From NCBI RefSeq assembly GCF_933775445.1, contig NW_026089419.1, positions 744,001 through 808,000 on the forward strand: 64,000 nt of DNA, in the 5' to 3' direction. The notes under the pieces are model-generated. The model saw only the letters and a list, made by a program, of their open reading frames with translations. It was not told the DNA's origin and ran no database searches. The translations under genes were made by a program, and so were the position numbers. Of the stretch, positions 39,901 through 55,230 are shown piece by piece; position 1 is the first letter of the stretch, and every line of letters starts with the position of its first letter. This DNA comes from Argentina anserina (taxonomy: Eukaryota; Streptophyta; Magnoliopsida; Rosales; Rosaceae).

Positions 39901-42900
39901 AATAGTAAAGATACGCAAACGATGTAAAGATACTCAGTTTGAAATAAACACACTCCCACACTTGCAAAACTCTCAAATACAATAGAAACTCGCATCAGAA
40001 GCCTTACAGAAAGATACTCAAACGAGAAATGAAAAGATACACAATTGGAATAGTAAAGATACGCAAACGATGTAAAGATACACAATTGGAATAGTAAAGA
40101 TACTCAGTTTGAAAGAAACACACTCCCACACTTGCAAAACTCTCAAATTCAATAGAAACTCGCATCTGAAAACCTTACAGAAAGATACTCAAACGAGAAA
40201 TGAAAAGATACACAATTGGAATAGTAAAGATACGCAAACGATGTAAAGATACACAATTGGAATAGTAAAGATACGCAAACGATGTAAAGATACTCAGTTT
40301 GAAAGAAACACACTCCCACACTTGCAAAACTATCAAATTCAATAGAAACTCGCATCAGAAGCCTTACAGAAAGATACTCAAACGAGAAATGAAAAGATAC
40401 ACAATTGGAATAGTAAAGATACGCAAACGATGTAAAGATACACAATTGGAATAGTAAACATACGCAGACGATGTAAACATACTCAGTTTAAAAGAAACAC
40501 ACTCCCACACTTGCAAAACTCTCAAATTCAATAGAAACTCGCATCAGAAAGCCTTACAGAAAGATACTCAAACGAGAAATGAAACGATACACAATTGGAA
40601 AACTAAAGATACGCAAACGATGTAAAGATACACAATTGGAATAGTAAACATACGCAGACGATGTAAAGATACTCAGTTTAAAAGAAACACACTCCCACAC
40701 TTGCAAAATTCTCAAATTCAATAGAAACTCGCATCTGAAAGCCTTACAGAAAGATACTCAAACGAGAAATGAAACGATACACAATTGGAATACTAAAGAT
40801 ACGCAAACGATGTAAAGATACACAATTGGAATAGTAAACAAACGCAAACGATGTAAAGATACTCAGTTTGAAAGAAACACACTCCCACACTTGCAAAACT
40901 CTCAAATTCAATAGAAACTCGCATCTGAAAGCCTTACAGAAAGATACTCAAACGAGAAATGAAAAGATACACAATTGGAATAGTAAAGATACGCAAACGA
41001 TGTAAAGATACACAATTGGAATAGTAAAGATACGCAAACGATGTAAAGATACACAATTGGAATAGTAAAGATACGCAAACGATGTAAAGATACACAATTG
41101 GAATAGTAAAGATACTCAGTTTGAAAGAAACACACTCCCACACTTGCAAAACTCTCAAATTCAATAGAAACTCGCATCAGAAGACTTACAGAAAGATACT
41201 CAAACGAGAAATGAAAAGATACACAATTGGAATAGTAAAGATACGCAAACGATGTAAAGATACACAATTGCAATAGTAAAGATACGCAAACGATGTAAAG
41301 ATACTCAGTTTGAAAGAAACACACTCCCACACTTGCAAAACTCTCAAATTCAATAGAAACTCGCATCTGAAAGCCTTACAGAAAGATACTCAAACGAGAA
41401 ATGAAAAGATACACAATTGGAATAGTAAAGATACGCAAACGATGTAAAGATACACAATTGGAATAGTAAAGATACGCAAACGATGTAAAGATACTCAGTT
41501 TGAAAGAAACACACTCCCACACTTGCAAAACTATCAAATTCAATAGAAACTCGCATCAGAAGCCTTACAGAAAGATACTCAAACGAGAAATGAAAAGATA
41601 CACAATTGGAATAGTAAAGATACGCAAACGATGTAAAGACACACAATTGGAATAGTAAACATACGCAGACGATGTAAAGATACTCAGTTTAAAAGAAACA
41701 CACTCCTACACTTGCAAAACTCTCAAATTCAATAGAAACTCGCATCAGAAAGCCTTACAGAAAGATACTCAAACGAGAAATGAAACGATACACAATAGGA
41801 ATACTAAAGATACGCAAACGATGTAAAGATACACAATTGGAATAGTAAAGATACGCAAACGATGTAAAGATACTCAGTTTGAAAGAAACACACTCCCACA
41901 CTTGCAAAACTCTCAAATTCAATAGAAACTCGCATCTGAAAGCCTTACAGAAAGATACTCAAACGAGAAATGAAAAGATACACAATTGGAATACTAAAGA
42001 TACGCAAACGATGTAAAGATACACAATTGGAATAGTAAAGATACGCAAACGATGTAAAGATACTCAGTTTGAAAGAAACACACTCCCACACTTGCAAAAC
42101 TCTCAAATACAATAGAAACTCGCATCAGAAGCCTTACAGAAAGATACTCAAACGAGAAATGAAAAGATACACAATTGGAATAGTAAAGATACGCAAACGA
42201 TGTAAAGATACACAATTGGAATAGTAAAGATACGCAAACGATGTAAAGATACTCAGTTTGAAATAAACACACTCCCACACTTGCAAAACTCTCAAATATA
42301 ATAGAAACTCGCATCAGAAGCCTTACAGAAAGATACTCAAACGAGAAATGAAAAGATACACAATTGGAATAGTAAAGATACGCAAACGATGTAAAGATAC
42401 ACAATTGGAATAGTAAAGATACTCAGTTTGAAAGAAACACACTCCCACACTTGCAAAACTCTCAAATTCAATAGAAACTCGCATCTGAAAACCTTACAGA
42501 AAGATACTCAAACGAGAAATGAAAAGATACACAATTGGAATAGTAAAGATACGCAAACGATGTAAAGATACACAATTGGAATAGTAAAGATACGCAAACG
42601 ATGTAAAGATACTCAGTTTGAAAGAAACACACTCCCACACTTGCAAAACTATCAAATTCAATAGAAACTCGCATCAGAAGCCTTACAGAAAGATACTCAA
42701 ACGAGAAATGAAAAGATACACAATTGGAATAGTAAAGATACGCAAACGATGTAAAGATACACAATTGGAATAGTAAACATACGCAGACGATGTAAACATA
42801 CTCAGTTTAAAAGAAACACACTCCCACACTTGCAAAACTCTCAAATTCAATAGAAACTCGCATCAGAAAGCCTTACAGAAAGATACTCAAACGAGAAATG

Positions 42901-45900
42901 AAACGATACACAATTGGAATACTAAAGATACGCAAACGATGTAAAGATACACAATTGGAATAGTAAACATACGCAGACGATGTAAAGATACTCAGTTTAA
43001 AAGAAACACACTCCCACACTTGCAAAATTCTCAAATTCAATAGAAACTCGCATCTGAAAGCCTTACAGAAAGATACTCAAACGAGAAATGAAACGATACA
43101 CAATTGGAATACTAAAGATACGCAAACGATGTAAAGATACACAATTGGAATAGTAAACAAACGCAAACGATGTAAAGATACTCAGTTTGAAAGAAACACA
43201 CTCCCACACTTGCAAAACTCTCAAATTCAATAGAAACTCGCATCTGAAAGCCTTACAGAAAGATACTCAAACGAGAAATGAAAAGATACACAATTGGAAT
43301 AGTAAAGATACGCAAACGATGTAAAGATACACAATTGGAATAGTAAAGATACGCAAACGATGTAAAGATACACAATTGGAATAGTAAAGATACGCAAACG
43401 ATGTAAAGATACACAATTGGAATAGTAAAGATACTCAGTTTGAAAGAAACACACTCCCACACTTGCAAAACTCTCAAATTCAATAGAAACTCGCATCAGA
43501 AGACTTACAGAAAGATACTCAAACGAGAAATGAAAAGATACACAATTGGAATAGTAAAGATACGCAAACGATGTAAAGATACACAATTGCAATAGTAAAG
43601 ATACGCAAACGATGTAAAGATACTCAGTTTGAAAGAAACACACTCCCACACTTGCAAAACTCTCAAATTCAATAGAAACTCGCATCTGAAAGCCTTACAG
43701 AAAGATACTCAAACGAGAAATGAAAAGATACACAATTGGAATAGTAAAGATACGCAAACGATGTAAAGATACACAATTGGAATAGTAAAGATACGCAAAC
43801 GATGTAAAGATACTCAGTTTGAAAGAAACACACTCCCACACTTGCAAAACTATCAAATTCAATAGAAACTCGCATCAGAAGCCTTACAGAAAGATACTCA
43901 AACGAGAAATGAAAAGATACACAATTGGAATAGTAAAGATACGCAAACGATGTAAAGACACACAATTGGAATAGTAAACATACGCAGACGATGTAAAGAT
44001 ACTCAGTTTAAAAGAAACACACTCCTACACTTGCAAAACTCTCAAATTCAATAGAAACTCGCATCAGAAAGCCTTACAGAAAGATACTCAAACGAGAAAT
44101 GAAACGATACACAATAGGAATACTAAAGATACGCAAACGATGTAAAGATACACAATTGGAATAGTAAAGATACGCAAACGATGTAAAGATACTCAGTTTG
44201 AAAGAAACACACTCCCACACTTGCAAAACTCTCAAATTCAATAGAAACTCGCATCTGAAAGCCTTACAGAAAGATACTCAAACGAGAAATGAAAAGATAC
44301 ACAATTGGAATACTAAAGATACGCAAACGATGTAAAGATACACAATTGGAATAGTAAAGATACGCAAACGATGTAAAGATACTCAGTTTGAAAGAAACAC
44401 ACTCCCACACTTGCAAAACTCTCAAATACAATAGAAACTCGCATCAGAAGCCTTACAGAAAGATACTCAAACGAGAAATGAAAAGATACACAATTGGAAT
44501 AGTAAAGATACGCAAACGATGTAAAGATACACAATTGGAATAGTAAAGATACTCAGTTTGAAAGAAACACACTCCCACACTTGCAAAACTCTCAAATTCA
44601 ATAGAAACTCGCATCTGAAAGCCTTACAGAAAGATACTCAAACGAGAAATGAAAAGATACACAATTGGAATAGTAAAGATACGCAAACGATGTAAAGATA
44701 CACAATTGGAATAGTAAAGATACGCAAACGATGTAAAGATACTCAGTTTGAAAGAAACACACTCCCACACTTGCAAAACTATCAAATTCAATAGAAACTC
44801 GCATCAGAAGCCTTACAGAAAGATACTCAAACGAGAAATGAAAAGATACACAATTGGAATAGTAAAGATACGCAAACGATGTAAAGATACACAATTGGAA
44901 TAGTAAACATACGCAGACGATGTAAAGATACTCAGTTTAAAAGAAACACACTCCCACACTTGCAAAACTCTCAAATTCAATAGAAACTCGCATCAGAAAG
45001 CCTTACAGAAAGATACTCAAACGAGAAATGAAACGATACACAATTGGAATACTAAAGATACGCAAACGATGTAAAGATACACAATTGGAATAGTAAACAT
45101 ACGCAGACGATGTAAAGATACTCAGTTTAAAAGAAACACACTCCCACACTTGCAAAACTCTCAAATTCAATAGAAACTCGCATCAGAAAGCCTTACAGAA
45201 AGATACTCAAACGAGAAATGAAAAGATACACAATTGGAATACTAAAGATACGCAAACGATGTAAAGATACACAATTGGAATAGTAAAGATACGCAAACGA
45301 TGTAAAGATACACAATTGGAATAGTAAAGATACGCAAACGATGTAAAGATACTCAGTTTGAAAGAAACACACTCCCACACTTGCAAAATTCTCAAATTCA
45401 ATAGAAACTCGCATCTGAAAGCCTTACAGAAAGATACTCAAACGAGAAATGAAAAGATACACAATTGGAATACTAAAGATACGCAAACGATGTAAAGATA
45501 CACAATTGGAATAGTAAAGATACGCAAACGATGTAAAGATACTCAGTTTAAAAGAAACACACTCCCACACTTGCAAAACTCTCAAATTCAATAGAAACTC
45601 GCATCAGAAGCGTTATAGAAAGATACTCAAACGAGAAATGAAAAGATACACAATTGGAATAGTAAAGATACGCAAACGATGTAAAGATACACAATTGGAA
45701 TAGTAAACATACGCAGACGATGTAAAGATACTCAGTTTAAATAAAACACACTCCCACACTTGCAAAACTCTCAAATTCAATAGAAAGTCGCATCAGAAAG
45801 CCTTACAGAAAGATACTCAAACGAGAAATGAAACGATACACAATTGGAATACTAAAGATACGCAAACGATGTAAAGATACACAATTGGAATAGTAAAGAT

Positions 45901-46877
45901 ACGCAAACGATGTAAAGATACTCAGTTTGAAAGAAACACACTCCCACACTTGCAAAACTCTCAAATACAATAGAAACTCGCATCAGAAGCCTTACAGAAA
46001 GATACTCAAACGAGAAATGAAAAGATACACAATTGGAATAGTAAAGATACGCAAACGATGTAAAGATACACAATTGGAATAGTAAAGATACGCAAACGAT
46101 GTAAAGATACTCAGTTTGAAATAAACACACTCCCACACTTGCAAAACTCTCAAATACAATAGAAACTCGCATCAGAAGCCTTACAGAAAGATACTCAAAC
46201 GAGAAATGAAAAGATACACAATTGGAATAGTAAAGATACGCAAACGATGTAAAGATACACAATTGGAATAGTAAAGATACTCAGTTTGAAAGAAACACAC
46301 TCCCACACTTGCAAAACTCTCAAATTCAATAGAAACTCGCATCTGAAAACCTTACAGAAAGATACTCAAACGAGAAATGAAAAGATACACAATTGGAATA
46401 GTAAAGATACGCAAACGATGTAAAGATACACAATTGGAATAGTAAAGATACGCAAACGATGTAAAGATACTCAGTTTGAAAGAAACACACTCCCACACTT
46501 GCAAAACTATCAAATTCAATAGAAACTCGCATCAGAAGCCTTACAGAAAGATACTCAAACGAGAAATGAAAAGATACACAATTGGAATAGTAAAGATACG
46601 CAAACGATGTAAAGATACACAATTGGAATAGTAAACATACGCAGACGATGTAAACATACTCAGTTTAAAAGAAACACACTCCCACACTTGCAAAACTCTC
46701 AAATTCAATAGAAACTCGCATCAGAAAGCCTTACAGAAAGATACTCAAACGAGAAATGAAACGATACACAATTGGAATACTAAAGATACGCAAACGATGT
46801 AAAGATACACAATTGGAATAGTAAACATACGCAGACGATGTAAAGATACTCAGTTTAAAAGAAACACACTCCCACAC
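36950..46877 (+). repeat. 6177-bp offset duplication containing the 2319-bp repeat
   Basis: About 36950-40700 is repeated at about 43127-46877, offset 6177. Landmarks include the 252-bp CAATTGGAATAG monomer (about 37080 and 43260), CTCCTACACTTGC (about 37846 and 44023), GCGTTATAG (about 39433 and 45610) and TAAATAAAACACAC (about 39561 and 45738). The interval between holds the second part of the 2319-bp repeat. Borders are approximate to tens of bases. Confidence 0.85.
39632..44269 (+). repeat. 2319-bp higher-order repeat (12-mer), two tandem copies
   Basis: Copy 1 is 39632-41950 and copy 2 is 41951-44269. The twelve monomers are 189, 189, 171, 189, 190, 190, 190, 252, 190, 189, 190 and 190, which sum to 2319. 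Markers in order are GAAATAAACACAC, CTGAAAACC, AACTATC, GTAAACATACTCAG, CAAAATTCTC, AACAAACGC, the 252-bp monomer, CAATTGCAATAG, AACTATC, CTCCTACAC and CACAATAGG. It combines pieces of the 929- and 970-bp units. Confidence 0.92.
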
Positions 46878-49800
46878 TTGCAAAACTCTCAAATTCAATA
46901 GAAACTCGCATCAGAAAGCCTTACAGAAAGATACTCAAACGAGAAATGAAAAGATACACAATTGGAATACTAAAGATACGCAAACGATGTAAAGATACAC
47001 AATTGGAATAGTAAAGATACGCAAACGATGTAAAGATACACAATTGGAATAGTAAAGATACGCAAACGATGTAAAGATACTCAGTTTGAAAGAAACACAC
47101 TCCCACACTTGCAAAATTCTCAAATTCAATAGAAACTCGCATCTGAAAGCCTTACAGAAAGATACTCAAACGAGAAATGAAAAGATACACAATTGGAATA
47201 CTAAAGATACGCAAACGATGTAAAGATACACAATTGGAATAGTAAAGATACGCAAACGATGTAAAGATACTCAGTTTAAAAGAAACACACTCCCACACTT
47301 GCAAAACTCTCAAATTCAATAGAAACTCGCATCAGAAGCGTTATAGAAAGATACTCAAACGAGAAATGAAAAGATACACAATTGGAATAGTAAAGATACG
47401 CAAACGATGTAAAGATACACAATTGGAATAGTAAACATACGCAGACGATGTAAAGATACTCAGTTTGAAAGAAACACACTCCCACACTTGCAAAACTCTC
47501 AAATTCAATAGAAACTCGCATCTGAAAGCCTTACAGAAAGATACTCAAACGAGAAATGAAAAGATACACAATTGGAATACTAAAGATACGCAAACGATGT
47601 AAAGATACACAATTGGAATAGTAAAGATACGCAAACGATGTAAAGATACACAATTGGAATAGTAAAGATACGCAAACGATGTAAAGATACTCAGTTTGAA
47701 AGAAACACACTCCCACACTTGCAAAATTCTCAAATTCAATAGAAACTCGCATCTGAAAGCCTTACAGAAAGATACTCAAACGAGAAATGAAAAGATACAC
47801 AATTGGAATACTAAAGATACGCAAACGATGTAAAGATACACAATTGGAATTGTAAAGATACGCAAACGATGTAAAGATACTCAGTTTAAAAGAAACACAC
47901 TCCCACACTTGCAAAACTCTCAAATTCCATAGAAACTCGCATCAGAAGCGTTACAGAAAGATACTCAAACGAGAAATGAAAAGATACACAATTGGAATAG
48001 TAAAGATACGCAAACGATGTAAAGATACACAATTGGAATAGTAAACATACGCAGACGATGTAAAGATACTCAGTTTAAATGAAACACACTCCCACACTTG
48101 CAAAACTCTCAAATTCAATAGAAAGTCGCATCAGAAAGCCTTACAGAAATATACTCAAACGAGAAATGAAACGATACACAATTGGAATACTAAAGATACG
48201 CAAACGATGTAAAGATACACAATTGGAATAGTAAAGATACGCAAACGATGTAAAGATACTCAGTTTGAAAGAAACACACTCCCACACTTGCAAAACTCTC
48301 AAATACAATAGAAACTCGCATCAGAAGCCTTACAGAAAGATACTCAAACGAGAAATGAAAAGATACACAATTGGAATAGTAAAGATACGCAAACGATGTA
48401 AAGATACACAATTGGAATAGTAAAGATACGCAAACGATGTAAAGATACTCAGTTTGAAATAAACACACTCCCACACTTGCAAAACGCTCAAATACAATAG
48501 AAACTCGCATCAGAAGCCTTACAGAAAGATACTCAAACGAGAAATGAAAAGATACACAATTGGAATAGTAAAGATACGCAAACGATGTAAAGATACACAA
48601 TTGGAATAGTAAAGATACTCAGTTTGAAAGAAACACACTCCCACACTTGCAAAACTCTCAAATTCAATAGAAACTCGCATCTGAAAGCCTTACAGAAAGA
48701 TACTCAAACGAGAAATGATAAGATACACAATTGGAATAGTAAAGATACGCAAACGATGTAAAGATACACAATTGGAATAGTAAAGATACGCAAACGATGT
48801 AAAGATACTCAGTTTGAAAGAAACACACTCCCACACTTGCAAAACTTTCAAATACAATAGAAACTCGCATCAGAAGCCTTACAGAAAGATACTCAAACGA
48901 GAAATGAAAAGATACACAATTGGAATAGTAAATATACGCAAACGATGTAAATATACACAATCGGAATAGTAAAGATACTCAGTTTGAAAGAAACACACTC
49001 CCACACTTGCAAAACTCTCAAATTCAATAGAAACTCGCATCCGAAGCCTTACAGAAAGATACTCAAACGAGAAATGAAAAGATACACAATTGGAATAGTA
49101 AAGATACGCAAACGATGTAAAGATACACAATTGGAATAGTAAACATACGCAAACGATGTAAAGATACTCAGTTTAAAAGAAACACACTCCCACACTTGCA
49201 AAACTCTCAAATACAATAGAAACTCGCATCAGAAGCCTTACAGAAAGATACTCAAACGAGAAATGAAAAGATACACAATTGGAATATTAAAGATACGCAA
49301 ACGATGTAAAGATACACAATTCGAATAGTAAAGATACGCAAACGATGTAAAGATACTCAGTTTGAAAAAACACACTCCCACACTTGCAAAACTTTCAAAT
49401 ACAATAGAAACTCGCATCAGAAGCCTTACAGAAAGATACTCAAACGAGAAATGAAAAGATACACAATTGGAATAGTAAATATACGCAAACGATGTAAAGA
49501 TACACAATCGGAATAGTAAAGATACTCAGTTTGAAAGAAACACACTCCCACACTTGCAAAACTCTCAAATTCAATAGAAACTCGCATCCGAAAGCCTTAC
49601 AGAAAGATACTCAAACGAGAAATGAAAAGATACACAATTGGAATAGTAAAGATACGCAAACGATGTAAAGATACTCAGTTTGAAAGAAACACACTCCCAC
49701 ACTTGCAAAACTCTCAAATACAATAGAAACTCGCATCAGAAGCCTTAAAGAAAGATACTCAAACGAGAAATGAAAAGATACACAATTGGAATAGTAAAGA

Positions 49801-52800
49801 TACGCAAACGATGTAAAGATACACAATTGGAATAGTAAAGATACGCAAACGATGTAAAGATACTCAGTTTGAAAGAAACACACTCCCACACTTGCAAAAC
49901 TCTCAAATACAATAGAAACTCGCATCAGAAGCCTTACAGAAAGATACTCAAACGAGAAATGAAAAGATACACAATTGGAATATTAAAGATACGCAAACGA
50001 TGTAAAGATACACAATTGGAATAGTAAAGATACGCAAACGATATAAAGATACTCAGTTTGAAAGAAACACACTCCCACACTTGCAAAACTCTCAAATTCA
50101 ATAGAAACTCGCATCAGAAGCTTTACAGAAAGATACTCAAACGAGAAATGAAAAGATACACAATTGGAATAGTAAAGATACGCAAACGATGTAAAGATAC
50201 TCAGTTTGAAAGAAACACACTCCCACACTTGCAAAACTCTCAAATACAATAGAAACTCGCATCAGAAGCCTTACAGAAAGATACTCAAACGAGAAATGAA
50301 AAGATACACAATTGGAATAGTAAAGATACGCAAACGATGTAAAGATACACAATTGGAATAGTAAAGATACGCAAACGATGTAAAGATACTCAGTTTGAAA
50401 GAAACACACTCCCACACTTGCAAAACTCTCAAATACAATAGAAACTCGCATCAGAAGCCTTACAGAAAGATACTCAAACGAGAAATTAAAAGATACACAA
50501 TTGGAATAGTAAAGATACGCAAACGATGTAAAGATACTCAGTTTGAAAGAAACACACTCCCACACTTGCAAAACTCTCAAATTAAATAGAAACTCGCATC
50601 AGAAGCCTTACAGAAAGATACTCAAACGAGAAATGAAAAGATACACAATTGGAATAGTAAAGATACGCAAACGATGTAAAGATACACAATTGGAATAGTA
50701 AAGATACTCAGTTTGAAAGAAACACACTCCCACACTTGCAAAACTCTCAAATTCAATAGAAACTCGCATCTGAAAACCTTACAGAAAGATACTCAAACGA
50801 GAAATGAAAAGATACACAATTGGAATAGTAAAGATACGCAAACGATGTAAAGATACACAATTGGAATAGTAAAGATACGCAAACGATGTAAAGATACTCA
50901 GTTTGAAAGAAACACACTCCCACACTTGCAAAACTATCAAATTCAATAGAAACTCGCATCAGAAGCCTTACAGAAAGATACTCAAACGAGAAATGAAAAG
51001 ATACACAATTGGAATAGTAAAGATACGCAAACGATGTAAAGATACACAATTGGAATAGTAAACATACGCAGACGATGTAAACATACTCAGTTTAAAAGAA
51101 ACACACTCCCACACTTGCAAAACTCTCAAATTCAATAGAAACTCGCATCAGAAAGCCTTACAGAAAGATACTCAAACGAGAAATGAAACGATACACAATT
51201 GGAATACTAAAGATACGCAAACGATGTAAAGATACACAATTGGAATAGTAAACATACGCAGACGATGTAAAGATACTCAGTTTAAAAGAAACACACTCCC
51301 ACACTTGCAAAACTCTCAAATTCAATAGAAACTCGCATCAGAAAGCCTTACAGAAAGATACTCAAACGAGAAATGAAAAGATACACAATTGGAATACTAA
51401 AGATACGCAAACGATGTAAAGATACACAATTGGAATAGTAAAGATACGCAAACGATGTAAAGATACACAATTGGAATAGTAAAGATACGCAAACGATGTA
51501 AAGATACTCAGTTTGAAAGAAACACACTCCCACACTTGCAAAATTCTCAAATTCAATAGAAACTCGCATCTGAAAGCCTTACAGAAAGATACTCAAACGA
51601 GAAATGAAAAGATACACAATTGGAATACTAAAGATACGCAAACGATGTAAAGATACACAATTGGAATAGTAAAGATACGCAAACGATGTAAAGATACTCA
51701 GTTTAAAAGAAACACACTCCCACACTTGCAAAACTCTCAAATTCAATAGAAACTCGCATCAGAAGCGTTATAGAAAGATACTCAAACGAGAAATGAAAAG
51801 ATACACAATTGGAATAGTAAAGATACGCAAACGATGTAAAGATACACAATTGGAATAGTAAACATACGCAGACGATGTAAAGATACTCAGTTTGAAAGAA
51901 ACACACTCCCACACTTGCAAAACTCTCAAATTCAATAGAAACTCGCATCTGAAAGCCTTACAGAAAGATACTCAAACGAGAAATGAAAAGATACACAATT
52001 GGAATACTAAAGATACGCAAACGATGTAAAGATACACAATTGGAATAGTAAAGATACGCAAACGATGTAAAGATACACAATTGGAATAGTAAAGATACGC
52101 AAACGATGTAAAGATACTCAGTTTGAAAGAAACACACTCCCACACTTGCAAAATTCTCAAATTCAATAGAAACTCGCATCTGAAAGCCTTACAGAAAGAT
52201 ACTCAAACGAGAAATGAAAAGATACACAATTGGAATACTAAAGATACGCAAACGATGTAAAGATACACAATTGGAATTGTAAAGATACGCAAACGATGTA
52301 AAGATACTCAGTTTAAAAGAAACACACTCCCACACTTGCAAAACTCTCAAATTCCATAGAAACTCGCATCAGAAGCGTTACAGAAAGATACTCAAACGAG
52401 AAATGAAAAGATACACAATTGGAATAGTAAAGATACGCAAACGATGTAAAGATACACAATTGGAATAGTAAACATACGCAGACGATGTAAAGATACTCAG
52501 TTTAAATGAAACACACTCCCACACTTGCAAAACTCTCAAATTCAATAGAAAGTCGCATCAGAAAGCCTTACAGAAATATACTCAAACGAGAAATGAAACG
52601 ATACACAATTGGAATACTAAAGATACGCAAACGATGTAAAGATACACAATTGGAATAGTAAAGATACGCAAACGATGTAAAGATACTCAGTTTGAAAGAA
52701 ACACACTCCCACACTTGCAAAACTCTCAAATACAATAGAAACTCGCATCAGAAGCCTTACAGAAAGATACTCAAACGAGAAATGAAAAGATACACAATTG

Positions 52801-55013
52801 GAATAGTAAAGATACGCAAACGATGTAAAGATACACAATTGGAATAGTAAAGATACGCAAACGATGTAAAGATACTCAGTTTGAAATAAACACACTCCCA
52901 CACTTGCAAAACGCTCAAATACAATAGAAACTCGCATCAGAAGCCTTACAGAAAGATACTCAAACGAGAAATGAAAAGATACACAATTGGAATAGTAAAG
53001 ATACGCAAACGATGTAAAGATACACAATTGGAATAGTAAAGATACTCAGTTTGAAAGAAACACACTCCCACACTTGCAAAACTCTCAAATTCAATAGAAA
53101 CTCGCATCTGAAAGCCTTACAGAAAGATACTCAAACGAGAAATGATAAGATACACAATTGGAATAGTAAAGATACGCAAACGATGTAAAGATACACAATT
53201 GGAATAGTAAAGATACGCAAACGATGTAAAGATACTCAGTTTGAAAGAAACACACTCCCACACTTGCAAAACTTTCAAATACAATAGAAACTCGCATCAG
53301 AAGCCTTACAGAAAGATACTCAAACGAGAAATGAAAAGATACACAATTGGAATAGTAAATATACGCAAACGATGTAAATATACACAATCGGAATAGTAAA
53401 GATACTCAGTTTGAAAGAAACACACTCCCACACTTGCAAAACTCTCAAATTCAATAGAAACTCGCATCCGAAGCCTTACAGAAAGATACTCAAACGAGAA
53501 ATGAAAAGATACACAATTGGAATAGTAAAGATACGCAAACGATGTAAAGATACACAATTGGAATAGTAAACATACGCAAACGATGTAAAGATACTCAGTT
53601 TAAAAGAAACACACTCCCACACTTGCAAAACTCTCAAATACAATAGAAACTCGCATCAGAAGCCTTACAGAAAGATACTCAAACGAGAAATGAAAAGATA
53701 CACAATTGGAATATTAAAGATACGCAAACGATGTAAAGATACACAATTCGAATAGTAAAGATACGCAAACGATGTAAAGATACTCAGTTTGAAAAAACAC
53801 ACTCCCACACTTGCAAAACTTTCAAATACAATAGAAACTCGCATCAGAAGCCTTACAGAAAGATACTCAAACGAGAAATGAAAAGATACACAATTGGAAT
53901 AGTAAATATACGCAAACGATGTAAAGATACACAATCGGAATAGTAAAGATACTCAGTTTGAAAGAAACACACTCCCACACTTGCAAAACTCTCAAATTCA
54001 ATAGAAACTCGCATCCGAAAGCCTTACAGAAAGATACTCAAACGAGAAATGAAAAGATACACAATTGGAATAGTAAAGATACGCAAACGATGTAAAGATA
54101 CTCAGTTTGAAAGAAACACACTCCCACACTTGCAAAACTCTCAAATACAATAGAAACTCGCATCAGAAGCCTTAAAGAAAGATACTCAAACGAGAAATGA
54201 AAAGATACACAATTGGAATAGTAAAGATACGCAAACGATGTAAAGATACACAATTGGAATAGTAAAGATACGCAAACGATGTAAAGATACTCAGTTTGAA
54301 AGAAACACACTCCCACACTTGCAAAACTCTCAAATACAATAGAAACTCGCATCAGAAGCCTTACAGAAAGATACTCAAACGAGAAATGAAAAGATACACA
54401 ATTGGAATATTAAAGATACGCAAACGATGTAAAGATACACAATTGGAATAGTAAAGATACGCAAACGATATAAAGATACTCAGTTTGAAAGAAACACACT
54501 CCCACACTTGCAAAACTCTCAAATTCAATAGAAACTCGCATCAGAAGCTTTACAGAAAGATACTCAAACGAGAAATGAAAAGATACACAATTGGAATAGT
54601 AAAGATACGCAAACGATGTAAAGATACTCAGTTTGAAAGAAACACACTCCCACACTTGCAAAACTCTCAAATACAATAGAAACTCGCATCAGAAGCCTTA
54701 CAGAAAGATACTCAAACGAGAAATGAAAAGATACACAATTGGAATAGTAAAGATACGCAAACGATGTAAAGATACACAATTGGAATAGTAAAGATACGCA
54801 AACGATGTAAAGATACTCAGTTTGAAAGAAACACACTCCCACACTTGCAAAACTCTCAAATACAATAGAAACTCGCATCAGAAGCCTTACAGAAAGATAC
54901 TCAAACGAGAAATTAAAAGATACACAATTGGAATAGTAAAGATACGCAAACGATGTAAAGATACTCAGTTTGAAAGAAACACACTCCCACACTTGCAAAA
55001 CTCTCAAATTAAA
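46160..55013 (+). repeat. 4427-bp tandem segmental duplication, near-identical copies
   Basis: About 46160-50586 is repeated at about 50587-55013, offset exactly 4427. Rare private variants all occur in both copies: GGAATTGTAAAG (47847/52274), AATTCCATAG (47925/52352), AGAAATATACTC (48146/52573), AAAACGCTC (48481/52908), GAAATGATAAGATAC (48712/53139) and the two-base loss GTTTGAAAAAACAC (49361/53788). I saw no difference between copies at the sites I compared. Each copy has about 24 monomers, with one, two, three or incomplete modules. Confidence 0.93.
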
Positions 55014-55230
55014 TAGAAACTCGCATCAGAAGCCTTACAGAAAGATACTCAAATGAGAAATGAAAAGATACACAATTGGAATAGTAAAGATACGCAAACG
55101 ATGTAAAGATACACAATTGGAATAGTAAAGATACGCAAACGATGTAAAGATACTCAGTTTGAATGAAACACACTCCAACACTTGCAAAACTCTCAAATTC
55201 AATAGAAACTCGCATCCGAAAGCCTTACAG

